A stretch of 59,896 nucleotides of DNA from NCBI RefSeq assembly GCF_009846755.1, contig NZ_AQOR01000026.1:1-59896 (forward strand). Reading direction: 5' to 3'. Each line of letters starts with the position of its first letter. Position 1 is the stretch's first letter. The stretch comes from Alcanivorax sp. S71-1-4. GTDB lineage: Bacteria; Pseudomonadota; Gammaproteobacteria; Pseudomonadales; Alcanivoracaceae. Of this stretch, positions 49,131 to 57,371 are shown in pieces. Made by a program: the position numbers and the translations under genes. A model generated the notes under the pieces. That model was not told where the DNA came from. It did not search any database and worked only from the letters and a program-made list of their open reading frames with translations.

Positions 49131-50048
49131 TTACACCGGGTCCCAGCAGAACACATCGCCGGAACGTTCCAGGTCAAAGAACGAGGCCTCCAGGGCCGGC
49201 AGCGCGTGCTCAAGCACGGTTTCCGGCGTCCAGCCTTCGCTGCGGTGCACGGAACGCACCGGGCGCGGCTGGCTCATCAGGATGATCTCATTGTTGCGCA
49301 CGGCAAAAATCTGGCCGTTGGTCTTGCTGGCGTCGCTCATCAGCGTCACGGCCAGCGGTGCGATCTTGGCCGGGGTCATCTGCTTGAAGCGTTCCACACG
49401 CTTTTTCTCTTCCGGTGTTTCCGCCGGGACCGAGCCGGTCATGCGGCTCCAGGCAAACGGCGCGATACAGTTGGAGCGCACGTTGAACTTCTGCATGTCC
49501 AGCGCGATGGATTTCGACAGCGCGGCGATGCCCAGCTTGGCAGCGGAATAGTTTGCCTGGCCGAAGTTGCCGATCAGGCCGGAGGTAGAAGTCATGTGCA
49601 CATAGGCGCCGGACTCCTGCGCCTTGAAATGCGGCGCAGCGGCACGGCTGACGTAGTAACCGCCGTACAGATGCACACGGATCACCGCGTCCCATTCCTG
49701 GTCCGACATCTTGTGGAAAAAGCGGTCACGCAGGATACCGGCGTTGTTGACGATGCCGTCGATGCGGCCAAAGGTATCCAGCGCGGCGGTGACGATCTGC
49801 TGTGCGGTGTGCGGCTCGGAGACGCTGTCGGTGCTGGCCACCGCCTCACCGCCGGCAGCTCGGATTTCTTCCACCACTTTCTGTGCCGGGCCGTCGTCCA
49901 GGCCATCACCGGAGAGCGATGCGCCGATATCGTTGACCACCACTTTCGCACCCTGGGCGGCGGCGGACAGCGCGATGTCGCGGCCAATGCCGCCGCCAGC
50001 GCCGGTGACCACCACGACTTTTCCTTCGAGCAATACTGCGTTTGACAT
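49131..50048 (-). CDS. SDR, 3-hydroxyacyl-CoA dehydrogenase-like
   Basis: A 305-residue SDR longer than the classical type. Cofactor motif TGAGGGIGRDIAL is at about 15-27, NDIGASLSGDG follows strand 2, NNAG is at about 101-104, and the active-site Ser-Tyr-Lys appears as STSGLIGNFGQANYSAAKLG. The NDIG-SLxGxG pattern and the extended C-terminus match the (3R)-hydroxyacyl-CoA dehydrogenase modules of MFE-2 type proteins. It would oxidise a 3-hydroxyacyl-CoA in this cluster. It is 14 bases upstream of the DUF35 gene. Confidence 0.87.
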   Translation of the reverse strand: MSNAVLLEGKVVVVTGAGGGIGRDIALSAAAQGAKVVVNDIGASLSGDGLDDGPAQKVVEEIRAAGGEAVASTDSVSEPHTAQQIVTAALDTFGRIDGIVNNAGILRDRFFHKMSDQEWDAVIRVHLYGGYYVSRAAAPHFKAQESGAYVHMTSTSGLIGNFGQANYSAAKLGIAALSKSIALDMQKFNVRSNCIAPFAWSRMTGSVPAETPEEKKRVERFKQMTPAKIAPLAVTLMSDASKTNGQIFAVRNNEIILMSQPRPVRSVHRSEGWTPETVLEHALPALEASFFDLERSGDVFCWDPV

Positions 50049-50067
50049 GATCGGATACCTTTAGGTG

Positions 50068-50850
50068 TTATTCGGGCCAGTTGAACATCGGCGGCTGCTT
50101 GTTCAGAAAACGGCTGATGGCTTCGTGGTGATAATCACACCCGAACACCAGCGCCTGGGACATCGCCTCGATATCCAGCATGGTGTTCATGTCGCTGACG
50201 GTGGACGCTGTCACCGCGCGCTTGATCAGGGAAACCGCCAGCGGTGACGCACCGGCAAAACTCGCCGCCAGGGCCTGCGCCCGTGCCTGCAATGCCTCCT
50301 GGGGCACAATCTCGTTGACGATGCCCAGCGATTGCGCTTCCTCGGCTTTCACCTCGCGCGCCGAGAGCATCAGTTCCCTGGCACGGCGCGGGCCGACAAT
50401 GCGCGGCAGCGTGTAGAAGGCACCGAGATCAGGAATCGCGCCCACTTTCATGAACGACATGCAGAAACGCGCGCGCGGCGTGGCGATAATGAAATCCGCC
50501 GCCAGAGCCAGGCTGAACCCGGCCCCGTAGGCGGCGCCATCCACCGCCGCGATCACCGGCTTGTCCAGCGCAAGAAGATCCTTGAGCCAGTTGTGCAGGT
50601 CAGCCATGCGGTTGCGCCAGCCCTGGTTGTCCAGCCCGGCACTGCCGATGCCCTGCAGGTCACCGCCGGCGCAGAACGCGCCACCGGCGCCGGTGATCAC
50701 CAGCGCGTGCACATTACGGTCGTCGCGCAGCTGCGTGACGATGTCCCGCAGCTCATTGCGCATGGTTTCGTTCAGGGCATTGCGGCGCTCGGGGCGGTTC
50801 AGCTCCAGCGTGGCAATGCCGTTGTCGACGGAATAGCGTGTCGCTTCCAT
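50068..50850 (-). CDS. Enoyl-CoA hydratase/isomerase family protein
   Basis: A 260-residue crotonase-fold protein. The oxyanion-hole motif is GAGGAFCAGGDLQGIG (about residues 53-68), followed by AAVDGAAYGAGFSLALAADF and IPDLGAFYTLPRIVG. The second part keeps an Asp/Leu at the usual Glu-containing position (PDLGAFY), so isomerase or other crotonase chemistry is possible. The ATG at 50850 has GAGGA upstream. It sits between two SDR genes in the operon, 7 and 19 bases away. Confidence 0.87.
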   Translation of the reverse strand: MEATRYSVDNGIATLELNRPERRNALNETMRNELRDIVTQLRDDRNVHALVITGAGGAFCAGGDLQGIGSAGLDNQGWRNRMADLHNWLKDLLALDKPVIAAVDGAAYGAGFSLALAADFIIATPRARFCMSFMKVGAIPDLGAFYTLPRIVGPRRARELMLSAREVKAEEAQSLGIVNEIVPQEALQARAQALAASFAGASPLAVSLIKRAVTASTVSDMNTMLDIEAMSQALVFGCDYHHEAISRFLNKQPPMFNWPE

Positions 50851-50857
50851 AACGTCC

Positions 50858-51694
50858 TCACTCGGCCCGCGCGCGCTGGGACGCGGCGTAGGCCTCGGTG
50901 TAATCACGCCCGCCCAGCAGCGAGCTGCCGCCGTCCACGGTCAGCACTGCACCGGTGACGAAACTGGCCAGCGGGGAACAGAGCACTGTGGCCATGTTGG
51001 CAATCTCGTCGGTGCGACCGAGCCGGCGCATCGGCACTGTCTGCTCCATCACTTTCAGCGTTTCTGCCGATGGCGCCAGACGACGGATCCCCTCGGTGTC
51101 ACCGATGGGGCCCGGTACCAGTGAATTGATGCGCACACCATCCGGGCCCCATTCCATGGCCAGTACCCGGGTGAGCATGTCGATACCGGCCTTGGCGGCG
51201 CATACATGCGCCTGATACGGGGTCGGGTTGAACGCCTGCGGCGCGGAAATATTCAGCACCGCAGCGCCCGGTTTGCGCAGGAACTCGTGCGCGCCGCGCA
51301 GCACATGGAAGGTGCCGTTGAGATCGATATCGATCACCGTGCGGAAGCCGTTCGCGGACATGCCGCTGGCCGGCGCCAGGAAGTTGCCGGCAGCGCCGGA
51401 AATCAGCACATCGATCGGGCCGTAGGCCTGGTGCGCCGTCGCCAGCGCCGCCTGGATCGCCCCGGCATCGCGCACATCGGCGCTCAGGCCGAGGGCGTCC
51501 GCGCCCTGCTCGCGCAAGCCTGCCGCGGCCGCCTCGACACGCTCTGCCGAGCGGGACACCAGCGTCACTTTCGCGCCCTGGCGGGCAAATGCCTCACCGA
51601 TGGCCAGGTTGATGCCGCTGCTGCCGCCGGCGACAAAGACATGCTTGCCGGAAAAATCCAGAGCGCCGGCCAGGTTGCTTGTATTGCTCATCAT
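50858..51694 (-). CDS. SDR of the 2,4-dienoyl-CoA reductase type
   Basis: A 278-residue SDR with cofactor motif VAGGSSGINLAIGEAFA (about 21-37) and GAAGNFLAPA instead of NNAG. The active-site region reads HVCAAKAGIDMLTRVLAMEWGPDGVRINSLVPGPIGDTEG. The Lys is kept but the classical Tyr four residues before it is Val, as in the DECR branch, which uses other residues. DECR enzymes reduce 2,4-dienoyl-CoA during breakdown of unsaturated acids. Start ATG at 51694 or 51691. It is 10 bases downstream of the Bug gene. Confidence 0.82.
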   Translation of the reverse strand: MMSNTSNLAGALDFSGKHVFVAGGSSGINLAIGEAFARQGAKVTLVSRSAERVEAAAAGLREQGADALGLSADVRDAGAIQAALATAHQAYGPIDVLISGAAGNFLAPASGMSANGFRTVIDIDLNGTFHVLRGAHEFLRKPGAAVLNISAPQAFNPTPYQAHVCAAKAGIDMLTRVLAMEWGPDGVRINSLVPGPIGDTEGIRRLAPSAETLKVMEQTVPMRRLGRTDEIANMATVLCSPLASFVTGAVLTVDGGSSLLGGRDYTEAYAASQRARAE

Positions 51695-51704
51695 CGTTGC
51701 CTGC

Positions 51705-52682
51705 CTATTCGATTTTGATGCCGGTCTGGCGGATCACACTGGTCCAGACCTTGAGGTCGCTGTCGACGGTGTCGGCAAAGCCATCGCGATCACTGCCCAC
51801 CGGACGCAGGCCAAAGCCACGGATCACGTCCGCCATTTCCTCGGTGGCGATGATGCGGGCAATCTCGGCAGACAGTTTGTCCAGAATCTCATCCGGCACG
51901 CCGCTCGGCGCGAACATGCCGAACCAGCCATACGGTTCAAAGCCGGTCAGGCCCAGTTCTTTCAGTGTCGGTACCTCGGGCACCAGGTCGGAGCGTTCTG
52001 CACCGCTGACCGCGATAACATTGAAACGACCAGAATCCATGTGCGGACGAATCGAGCCGGCATCGACAATGCCCAGGCTCAGGCGCTCGCCCAGCACATC
52101 GGTCATCAGCGGCGCAGAGCCACGGTAGGGCACATGCACCAGGTCAAGGCCGGTATGCTGCTTGAGCAGTTCGCCGTGGATATGCGCCGAAGTGCCGTTG
52201 CCGTAGGAGCCATAACTGTGCTGGCCCGGCTCGGCCTTCACGCGTGCAACGAACTCTTCGAAGGTGTTCACGTTCATCGATTTCGGCACCACCAGCAGAT
52301 TCTGCGAGCGCGCCACTTCGTTCAGCGGTTCAAAGTCATCGGCCACATCGAACGGCAAGGTAGCGTACAGCGCCGGCAACTGCGCCATGGCCGTGATGCC
52401 CATCAGCAGCGTGTAGCCGTCCTTGCGCCCACGGGCCACGATATTGCCGCCGGTGATGCCACTGGCACCGGGACGGTTATCGACAATCACGGACTCGCCC
52501 CAGGCATCGGACAGCCCCTGGGCAATCTGCCGCGCCAGCGTGTCGGTGGCGCCACCCGCCGGGTACGGCACCACGATGCGGATGGTTCGCTCCGGGTAAT
52601 CAGCCAGTGCCTGGCCACCCAAGGCCAGCAGGGTGACGGCCATCAGGCCGGCGACCATTCTGTTCAGGGATCTCGATATCAT
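51705..52682 (-). CDS. Bug/TctC family periplasmic solute-binding protein
   Basis: A 325-residue paralogue of the protein at 43599. A signal peptide ends at QALA before DYPERTIRIVVPYPAGGATDTLA. The motifs NRPGASGITGGNI, KDGYTLLMG and VHVPYRGSAPLMTDVLGE are conserved. GGGAG lies nine bases before the ATG at 52682. It is embedded in the middle of the acyl-CoA operon between an SDR and an acyl-CoA ligase gene, suggesting that its ligand is the pathway substrate. Confidence 0.9.
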   Translation of the reverse strand: MISRSLNRMVAGLMAVTLLALGGQALADYPERTIRIVVPYPAGGATDTLARQIAQGLSDAWGESVIVDNRPGASGITGGNIVARGRKDGYTLLMGITAMAQLPALYATLPFDVADDFEPLNEVARSQNLLVVPKSMNVNTFEEFVARVKAEPGQHSYGSYGNGTSAHIHGELLKQHTGLDLVHVPYRGSAPLMTDVLGERLSLGIVDAGSIRPHMDSGRFNVIAVSGAERSDLVPEVPTLKELGLTGFEPYGWFGMFAPSGVPDEILDKLSAEIARIIATEEMADVIRGFGLRPVGSDRDGFADTVDSDLKVWTSVIRQTGIKIE

Positions 52683-52723
52683 GACAGGTACTCCCGATTT
52701 GTTTTTATGTAACGAGGCAGCGT

Positions 52724-54403
52724 TCAACTGCCAGTCTTGTGGTCAGCGCGAGCCTGTTCTTCCTGCAGCTCGCGCCAGAGAATCTTGCCCGTCGCAGAGC
52801 GCGGCAGGCTGCTGCGGAACTCCACTTGACGCGGCGCCTTGTACACCGCCATGCGCTGCCGCGCCCAACCGATGATGTCCTGCTCGGTGACGCTGCTGCG
52901 CCGGCCGGGCTTGAGCACCACGATCGCCTTGACCGCTTCGCCGCTGCGCCGGTCCGGTACGCTGACGATACAGGCTTCCTGGATGTCCGGGTTGTCGTAC
53001 ATGGCGTTTTCCACTTCCGCCGGCCACACTTTGTAGCCCGACACGCTGATCATTCGCTTGAGGCGATCGCGCATGAAGTAGTAGCCGTCCTCGTCCACCG
53101 CGGCGAGATCGCCGGTGCGGAAAAAGCGCTTGCCATCGCGCTCGATAAACGCCTCGCGGTTGGCGTCGTCGTTGTTCCAGTAACCCACCATGATCTGGTC
53201 GCCACTGGTGATCAGCTCGCCCACCTCGCCCTGCGGCAGTTCTTCCAGGGTCTCCGGGTCCACCACGCGTGAATCAACACCGAACGCCGGCACGCCCAGG
53301 CACTGCGGCTTGCCACGGTGCACCGGGTTGCCGTGCAGAAACGCCGCCGTCTCGGTCAGGCCGTAGGCTTCATTGAAATAGATGCCGTACTTCTCCCGCA
53401 GCATCAGCGAGATGGCCTCCGGCATCGCCGCCCCGCCACCGGCCAACAGGGCCAGGCTGGAGAGATCATGCTTTTCCAGCACCGGGTTGGAGAAAAAGTC
53501 GACCAGCATCGCCGGCGTCGCTGACCAGAAGCTGACCTGGTATTTCTCGATAAGGCGTGCCGCAGCCGCCTCGTCCCAGCGCGGCAACATCACCACCGTG
53601 GCGCCCAGCAGGATCGGCAGATTCATGCCGTTCTGCATGCCCAGCAGGTGAAACAGCGGCGCCACGGACAGGAACACCGTCTCTGCGTTCAGCCCGCGCC
53701 AGATGGCGGAGCCGTATACCGCCGCCATCAGCGTGCGATGATTGTGCACGCAGCCCTTCGGCTGCCCGGTGGTGCCGGACGTGTACGGAAGGATGCTCAT
53801 CTGATCAGGGCCAAACGTGGCGGGCGTCGCGTGGCAGCGCGCGGCCATCACCTCTTGCCAGTGCACCACCGCCGGGTCGTTGATCTCGCGGCGCGGCATC
53901 ATGACCCAGTCAGGAATGGCGAATTCACACTCCTGGCCGATGTAGTCCGAATAGGTATGGATGACCAGGTGCCCGAGCAGGCCGGCGTCCACCAGCGGGC
54001 GGGCGCGCTCGTACATTTCCTGGCCCAGCAGTGCCACCCTGGCACCGCTGTCCTCGACAAAATACTGCAGTTCTGGCGTGGTGCTCATGGCATTCACCGG
54101 CACCACCGCCGCGCCGAGCGCGAGCACGGCGTAATAGGCGATAAAGAACTGCGGGCAGTTCTGGCTGAACAGTGCCACACGGTCACCGCGGGCAACGCCA
54201 CAATGCTGCTGCAGGTAACCGGCGAGAACATCAACCTCCCGCGCAAAACGGCCATAGGTGAGCACGCCATCGTAGTAGATGACCGCTGGCCGTTCCGGGT
54301 AACGCTCGGCAGCGTCCTCGAGGTTGCGGCACAATGTCGTCGCCGGCACGCGCAGCGTCTTCGGCTGTCCTTTCGGCCAGAAACGGTAGTGTGCGTTGCC
54401 CAT
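52724..54403 (-). CDS. Acyl-CoA synthetase (AMP-forming)
   Basis: A 559-residue ANL ligase with P-loop LPYTSGTTGQPKG (about residue 206), YGLTETAAFLHGNP, the hinge block FFRTGDLAAVDEDGYYFMRDRLKRMISVSGYKVWPAEVE and the catalytic Lys in SATGKILWREL. It is longer than the ligase at 42031 and resembles the long/medium-chain fatty-acid and 4-coumarate-like groups. The ATG at 54403 has AGGAG five bases upstream; a GTG two codons earlier is less likely. It would activate the substrate bound by the neighbouring Bug protein. Confidence 0.9.
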   Translation of the reverse strand: MGNAHYRFWPKGQPKTLRVPATTLCRNLEDAAERYPERPAVIYYDGVLTYGRFAREVDVLAGYLQQHCGVARGDRVALFSQNCPQFFIAYYAVLALGAAVVPVNAMSTTPELQYFVEDSGARVALLGQEMYERARPLVDAGLLGHLVIHTYSDYIGQECEFAIPDWVMMPRREINDPAVVHWQEVMAARCHATPATFGPDQMSILPYTSGTTGQPKGCVHNHRTLMAAVYGSAIWRGLNAETVFLSVAPLFHLLGMQNGMNLPILLGATVVMLPRWDEAAAARLIEKYQVSFWSATPAMLVDFFSNPVLEKHDLSSLALLAGGGAAMPEAISLMLREKYGIYFNEAYGLTETAAFLHGNPVHRGKPQCLGVPAFGVDSRVVDPETLEELPQGEVGELITSGDQIMVGYWNNDDANREAFIERDGKRFFRTGDLAAVDEDGYYFMRDRLKRMISVSGYKVWPAEVENAMYDNPDIQEACIVSVPDRRSGEAVKAIVVLKPGRRSSVTEQDIIGWARQRMAVYKAPRQVEFRSSLPRSATGKILWRELQEEQARADHKTGS

Positions 54404-54472
54404 ATCCACTCCTGCTTATTCTAATTATTCGCCGGGGTCACCCGTGCCCCCCGGCGATAGATTGTCGTGCTG

Positions 54473-55633
54473 TCAGCCCTGGTCCAGCGAACGGGCCACG
54501 AGTTCTTTCATGATTTCGTTGGCGCCACCATAGATACGGCCGACGCGCGCATCGGTGTACATGCGTGCAATGGGGTATTCGAGCATGAAGCCGTAACCAC
54601 CGTGCAGCTGGAGGCACTCGTCGATGACCTGGCAGTTGGTCTCGGTGACCCACCACTTGGCCATGGCCGCCGTGGCGACGTCCAGCTCGCCCCGGAGCGC
54701 CTTGACCAGACAATCGTCAACGAACACCCGTGCCGCGGTGGCGCGCGTCTTGCACTCCGCCAGTTTGAAGCGGGTGTTCTGCATGTCCATCAGACGTTTG
54801 CCGAAGACCTTGCGCTCCTGCACGTAACGGACGGTCTCTTCCACGGCCCGCTCCATCACCGCCACGGCACCGACGGCAATCAACAGCCGTTCGCGCGGCA
54901 GCTCTTTCATCAGCTGCGGGAAACCCTTGCCTTCTTCCGCGCCAAGCAGGTTGGCAACGGGCACCCGGACATCGTCGAAGAACAGTTCGGCCGTGTCCTG
55001 GCCGCGCTGGCCGATTTTCTCCAGCAATTTGCCGCGACGGAAGCCCGGCAGGTCTTTCGTTTCCACCATCACCAGCGAGATACCACGCGCACCGGGGGCC
55101 TCGGTATCCGTTTTTGCCACCACACACACCAGGTCAGCATGGTAGCCATTGGTAATGAAGGTCTTGGAGCCGTTGATCACATATTCGTCACCATCGCGAC
55201 GTGCGGTGGTGCGCACCGACTGCAGGTCCGAGCCGGTCCCTGGTTCACTCATGGCAATCGCCGCCACCAGATCGCCGGTGGCCATCTTCGGCAGCCATTG
55301 CTGCTTCTGTGTCTCAGTGCCGTGGTTGAGAATGTAGTGCGCCACGATAGCGCTGTGCACATTCAGGCTGAAGCTGCTGACCAGGGCTCTGGACTGCTCG
55401 GTGCAGATCACCGCCTCGTGAGCGAACGACCCGCCGGCACCACCGTACTCTTGTGGAATACTGGCGCACAGCAGACCGTACTGCCCGAGCATGTTCCAGA
55501 CTTCGCGATCAGTCCGTTTCTGACTGATCCAGCGCTCCTCAAGGGGCGCAAATTCATTTTCGAAGATCTTCCGGGTGGCGTCCCGGAAGATCAGCAGGTC
55601 CTCGTCCATCCAGGAGTGCTTGATATCGCTCAT
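54473..55633 (-). CDS. Acyl-CoA dehydrogenase
   Basis: A 386-residue acyl-CoA dehydrogenase, paralogous to the one at 46328. Landmarks are SIPQEYGGAGG, IAMSEPGTGSDLQSV, FITNGYHADLV, KIGQRGQDTAELFFDDVRVP and C-terminal LHGGYGFMLEYPIARMYTDARVGRIYGGANEIMKE. At the end, YGGANE replaces YEGT, so the catalytic Glu probably lies elsewhere, as in long-chain or isovaleryl-type dehydrogenases. This suggests a bulkier or branched substrate than for the other dehydrogenase. It lies 8 bases after the next SDR gene. Confidence 0.92.
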   Translation of the reverse strand: MSDIKHSWMDEDLLIFRDATRKIFENEFAPLEERWISQKRTDREVWNMLGQYGLLCASIPQEYGGAGGSFAHEAVICTEQSRALVSSFSLNVHSAIVAHYILNHGTETQKQQWLPKMATGDLVAAIAMSEPGTGSDLQSVRTTARRDGDEYVINGSKTFITNGYHADLVCVVAKTDTEAPGARGISLVMVETKDLPGFRRGKLLEKIGQRGQDTAELFFDDVRVPVANLLGAEEGKGFPQLMKELPRERLLIAVGAVAVMERAVEETVRYVQERKVFGKRLMDMQNTRFKLAECKTRATAARVFVDDCLVKALRGELDVATAAMAKWWVTETNCQVIDECLQLHGGYGFMLEYPIARMYTDARVGRIYGGANEIMKELVARSLDQG

Positions 55634-55641
55634 ACCGCGCC

Positions 55642-56463
55642 TCAGGGACGACCGCCGCCACAGATCAGTGACTGGCCGCTCACATAGTTGGATTCAGGAA
55701 TACAGAACAGGTACACCGCACCGGCGGCTTCTTCCGGCGTCCCGGCACGGCCCAGCGGGATCGAGGCTTCGGCGGCTTTCAGGTTGGCGGCCTTGACACC
55801 CACCTTGATTTGCCGGCCTTCGATGTCCACGGTTTTTTCCTCTTCCGTGGCCTGGGTCAGGCGAGTGCTGATCAGGGCATAGGCGACGCTGTTCACGTTC
55901 ACCTTGTAGCGCCCCCACTCCTTCGCCAGCGTTTTGGTCAGGCCGACGATACCGGCCTTGGCGGCGGAATAGTTGCTCTGGCCGGCGTTGCCCATCAGGC
56001 CGGAAATCGAGGAAATGTTGACCACCTTGCGGAACACTTCCTGGCCGGCTTCGGCTTCAATCTTGGCCTGTTCGCGAATATAGCCGGCGGCCGCGCGCAG
56101 GATGCGGAACGGCGCCGTCAAGTGCACATCGATGATCGCCTGCCACTGCTCGTCGGTCATTTTCTGGATCACGCTGTCCCAGGTATAACCGGCGTTGTTG
56201 ACGATGATGTCCAGGCCGCCCAGTTCATTGACGGCGGTATTGACAAAACGCTCGGCGAATTCGGGATCGGTGACACTGCCGACACAGGCCACCGCCTTGC
56301 CGCCAGCGTTGATGATATCGGCAACGGTTTCTTCTGCCGGTGCCGCATCCAGATCATTGACCACCACGGCCGCGCCTTCGCTGGCCAGTTTCAGCGCGAT
56401 CTCACGGCCGATGCCACGGCCGGAACCGGATACGATCGCCACTTTACCTTGCAACTTGCTCAT
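55642..56463 (-). CDS. SDR, FabG-like 3-oxoacyl/3-hydroxyacyl reductase or dehydrogenase
   Basis: A 273-residue SDR with cofactor motif SGSGRGIGREIAL (about 12-24), VVNDLD after strand 2, NNAG (about 88-91) and the active site ISSISGLMGNAGQSNYSAAKAG. An inserted stretch around residues 195-225 (EEEKTVDIEGRQIKVGVKAANLKAAEA) sets it apart from plain FabG. It probably oxidises a 3-hydroxyacyl-CoA in this cluster. It is 13 bases downstream of the MaoC gene. Confidence 0.85.
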   Translation of the reverse strand: MSKLQGKVAIVSGSGRGIGREIALKLASEGAAVVVNDLDAAPAEETVADIINAGGKAVACVGSVTDPEFAERFVNTAVNELGGLDIIVNNAGYTWDSVIQKMTDEQWQAIIDVHLTAPFRILRAAAGYIREQAKIEAEAGQEVFRKVVNISSISGLMGNAGQSNYSAAKAGIVGLTKTLAKEWGRYKVNVNSVAYALISTRLTQATEEEKTVDIEGRQIKVGVKAANLKAAEASIPLGRAGTPEEAAGAVYLFCIPESNYVSGQSLICGGGRP

Positions 56464-56476
56464 TGAATGTTCTCCG

Positions 56477-56899
56477 TCAACCCGGGAAGCCGATCACGGC
56501 CTCGCCCTTGAGCTTGATGTCGTCATGCTGATTCTTCGTGGTCAGCGCCAGCTTCAGGCGCTGCTCACCGTCCTGTTCAAATTTTTCCACCACTTCGCCT
56601 TCGCAGGTGATCTCGTCACCGACGTGGGTGATGGCGACAAAGCGCACACCGTATTCACGCAACTGGTGCTGCGGCACCCAGTTCGTGACCAGCCGGCCAA
56701 GAAACGCCATGGACAGCATGCCGTGGGCAAACACATCCGGCATGCCGGCGCCCTTGGCGAAATCGATATCCACATGAATCGGGTTGTGATCGCCGGAGGC
56801 ACCGCAGTACAGCGCCAGGTCCAGCCGGCTGATCGGGCGGGTGGTCAGTACCGGCAGGCGATCGCCGACGTTCAGGCTGTCATAGTTGATGACCGTCAT
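56477..56899 (-). CDS. MaoC-like (R)-specific hydratase
   Basis: A 140-residue single hot-dog protein with the hydratase-2 motif YCGASGDHNPIHVDIDFAKGAGMPDVFAHGML, containing the catalytic Asp and His. It would hydrate or dehydrate a 2-enoyl/3-hydroxyacyl-CoA. It is encoded 15 bases after a second, distinct hot-dog gene (56915). Such pairs form heterodimers in HadA/HadB or ChsH1/ChsH2-type enzymes, where one subunit keeps the catalytic pair. Here this one has it. Confidence 0.87.
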   Translation of the reverse strand: MTVINYDSLNVGDRLPVLTTRPISRLDLALYCGASGDHNPIHVDIDFAKGAGMPDVFAHGMLSMAFLGRLVTNWVPQHQLREYGVRFVAITHVGDEITCEGEVVEKFEQDGEQRLKLALTTKNQHDDIKLKGEAVIGFPG

Positions 56900-56914
56900 A
56901 TCCTTTCTCCGCGC

Positions 56915-57358
56915 TCAGCCGTTGCGTACCACAGTGACACAGCGCAGCTCCGCCACCTGTTCACCGCGCTGGTTGGTGACACGGGTTTCACGCACCACGA
57001 ATTCCAGCGCCCCGCCCTTCTTGGCATAGATATCCGCCACTTTCGGCGAGAACGTCAGCCGGTCGCCGACGTAGGCCGGCGCGTGATAAATGAACTGCTG
57101 TTCGCCATGCAGCACGCGGCCAATGTCGATGTTCAGCATCTCGCGCAACGCAGCCGGGTTCGGCGCTTCCATTTCCAGACAGAACAGGAAGGTCGGCGGC
57201 ACGGGGATGCCGTCGAACCCGGCCGCGCGCGCGGCCGCTTCATCCACATACACGGCATCGTCCTGGCCAATCGCCTTGGCGAAAAAACGCAGCCGTCCGG
57301 CCTCTACGTCGGCACTGAATTCAGGCAGCGCCGCGCCAATGAATCGGGTATCGATCAC
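56915..57358 (-). CDS. MaoC N-terminal (FAS1-like) dehydratase domain protein
   Basis: A 147-residue single hot-dog domain of the MaoC_dehydrat_N type: FIGAALPEFSADVEAGRLRFFAKAIGQDDAVYVDEAAARAAGFDGIPVPPTFLF and HGEQQFIYHAPAYVGDRLTFSPKVADIYAKKGG. The Asp-His pair of the hydratase-2 motif is not seen, consistent with a structural or substrate-binding partner of the adjacent MaoC protein (56477). It starts 13 bases after the thiolase stop. Confidence 0.85.
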   Translation of the reverse strand: MIDTRFIGAALPEFSADVEAGRLRFFAKAIGQDDAVYVDEAAARAAGFDGIPVPPTFLFCLEMEAPNPAALREMLNIDIGRVLHGEQQFIYHAPAYVGDRLTFSPKVADIYAKKGGALEFVVRETRVTNQRGEQVAELRCVTVVRNG

Positions 57359-57371
57359 GGTCGTCTCCCGC

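Noticed and set aside
53700-53720. Isolated GTATAC inside the ligase gene as another GntR site
   Set aside because: It is intragenic, single, and expected by chance at this length of sequence.
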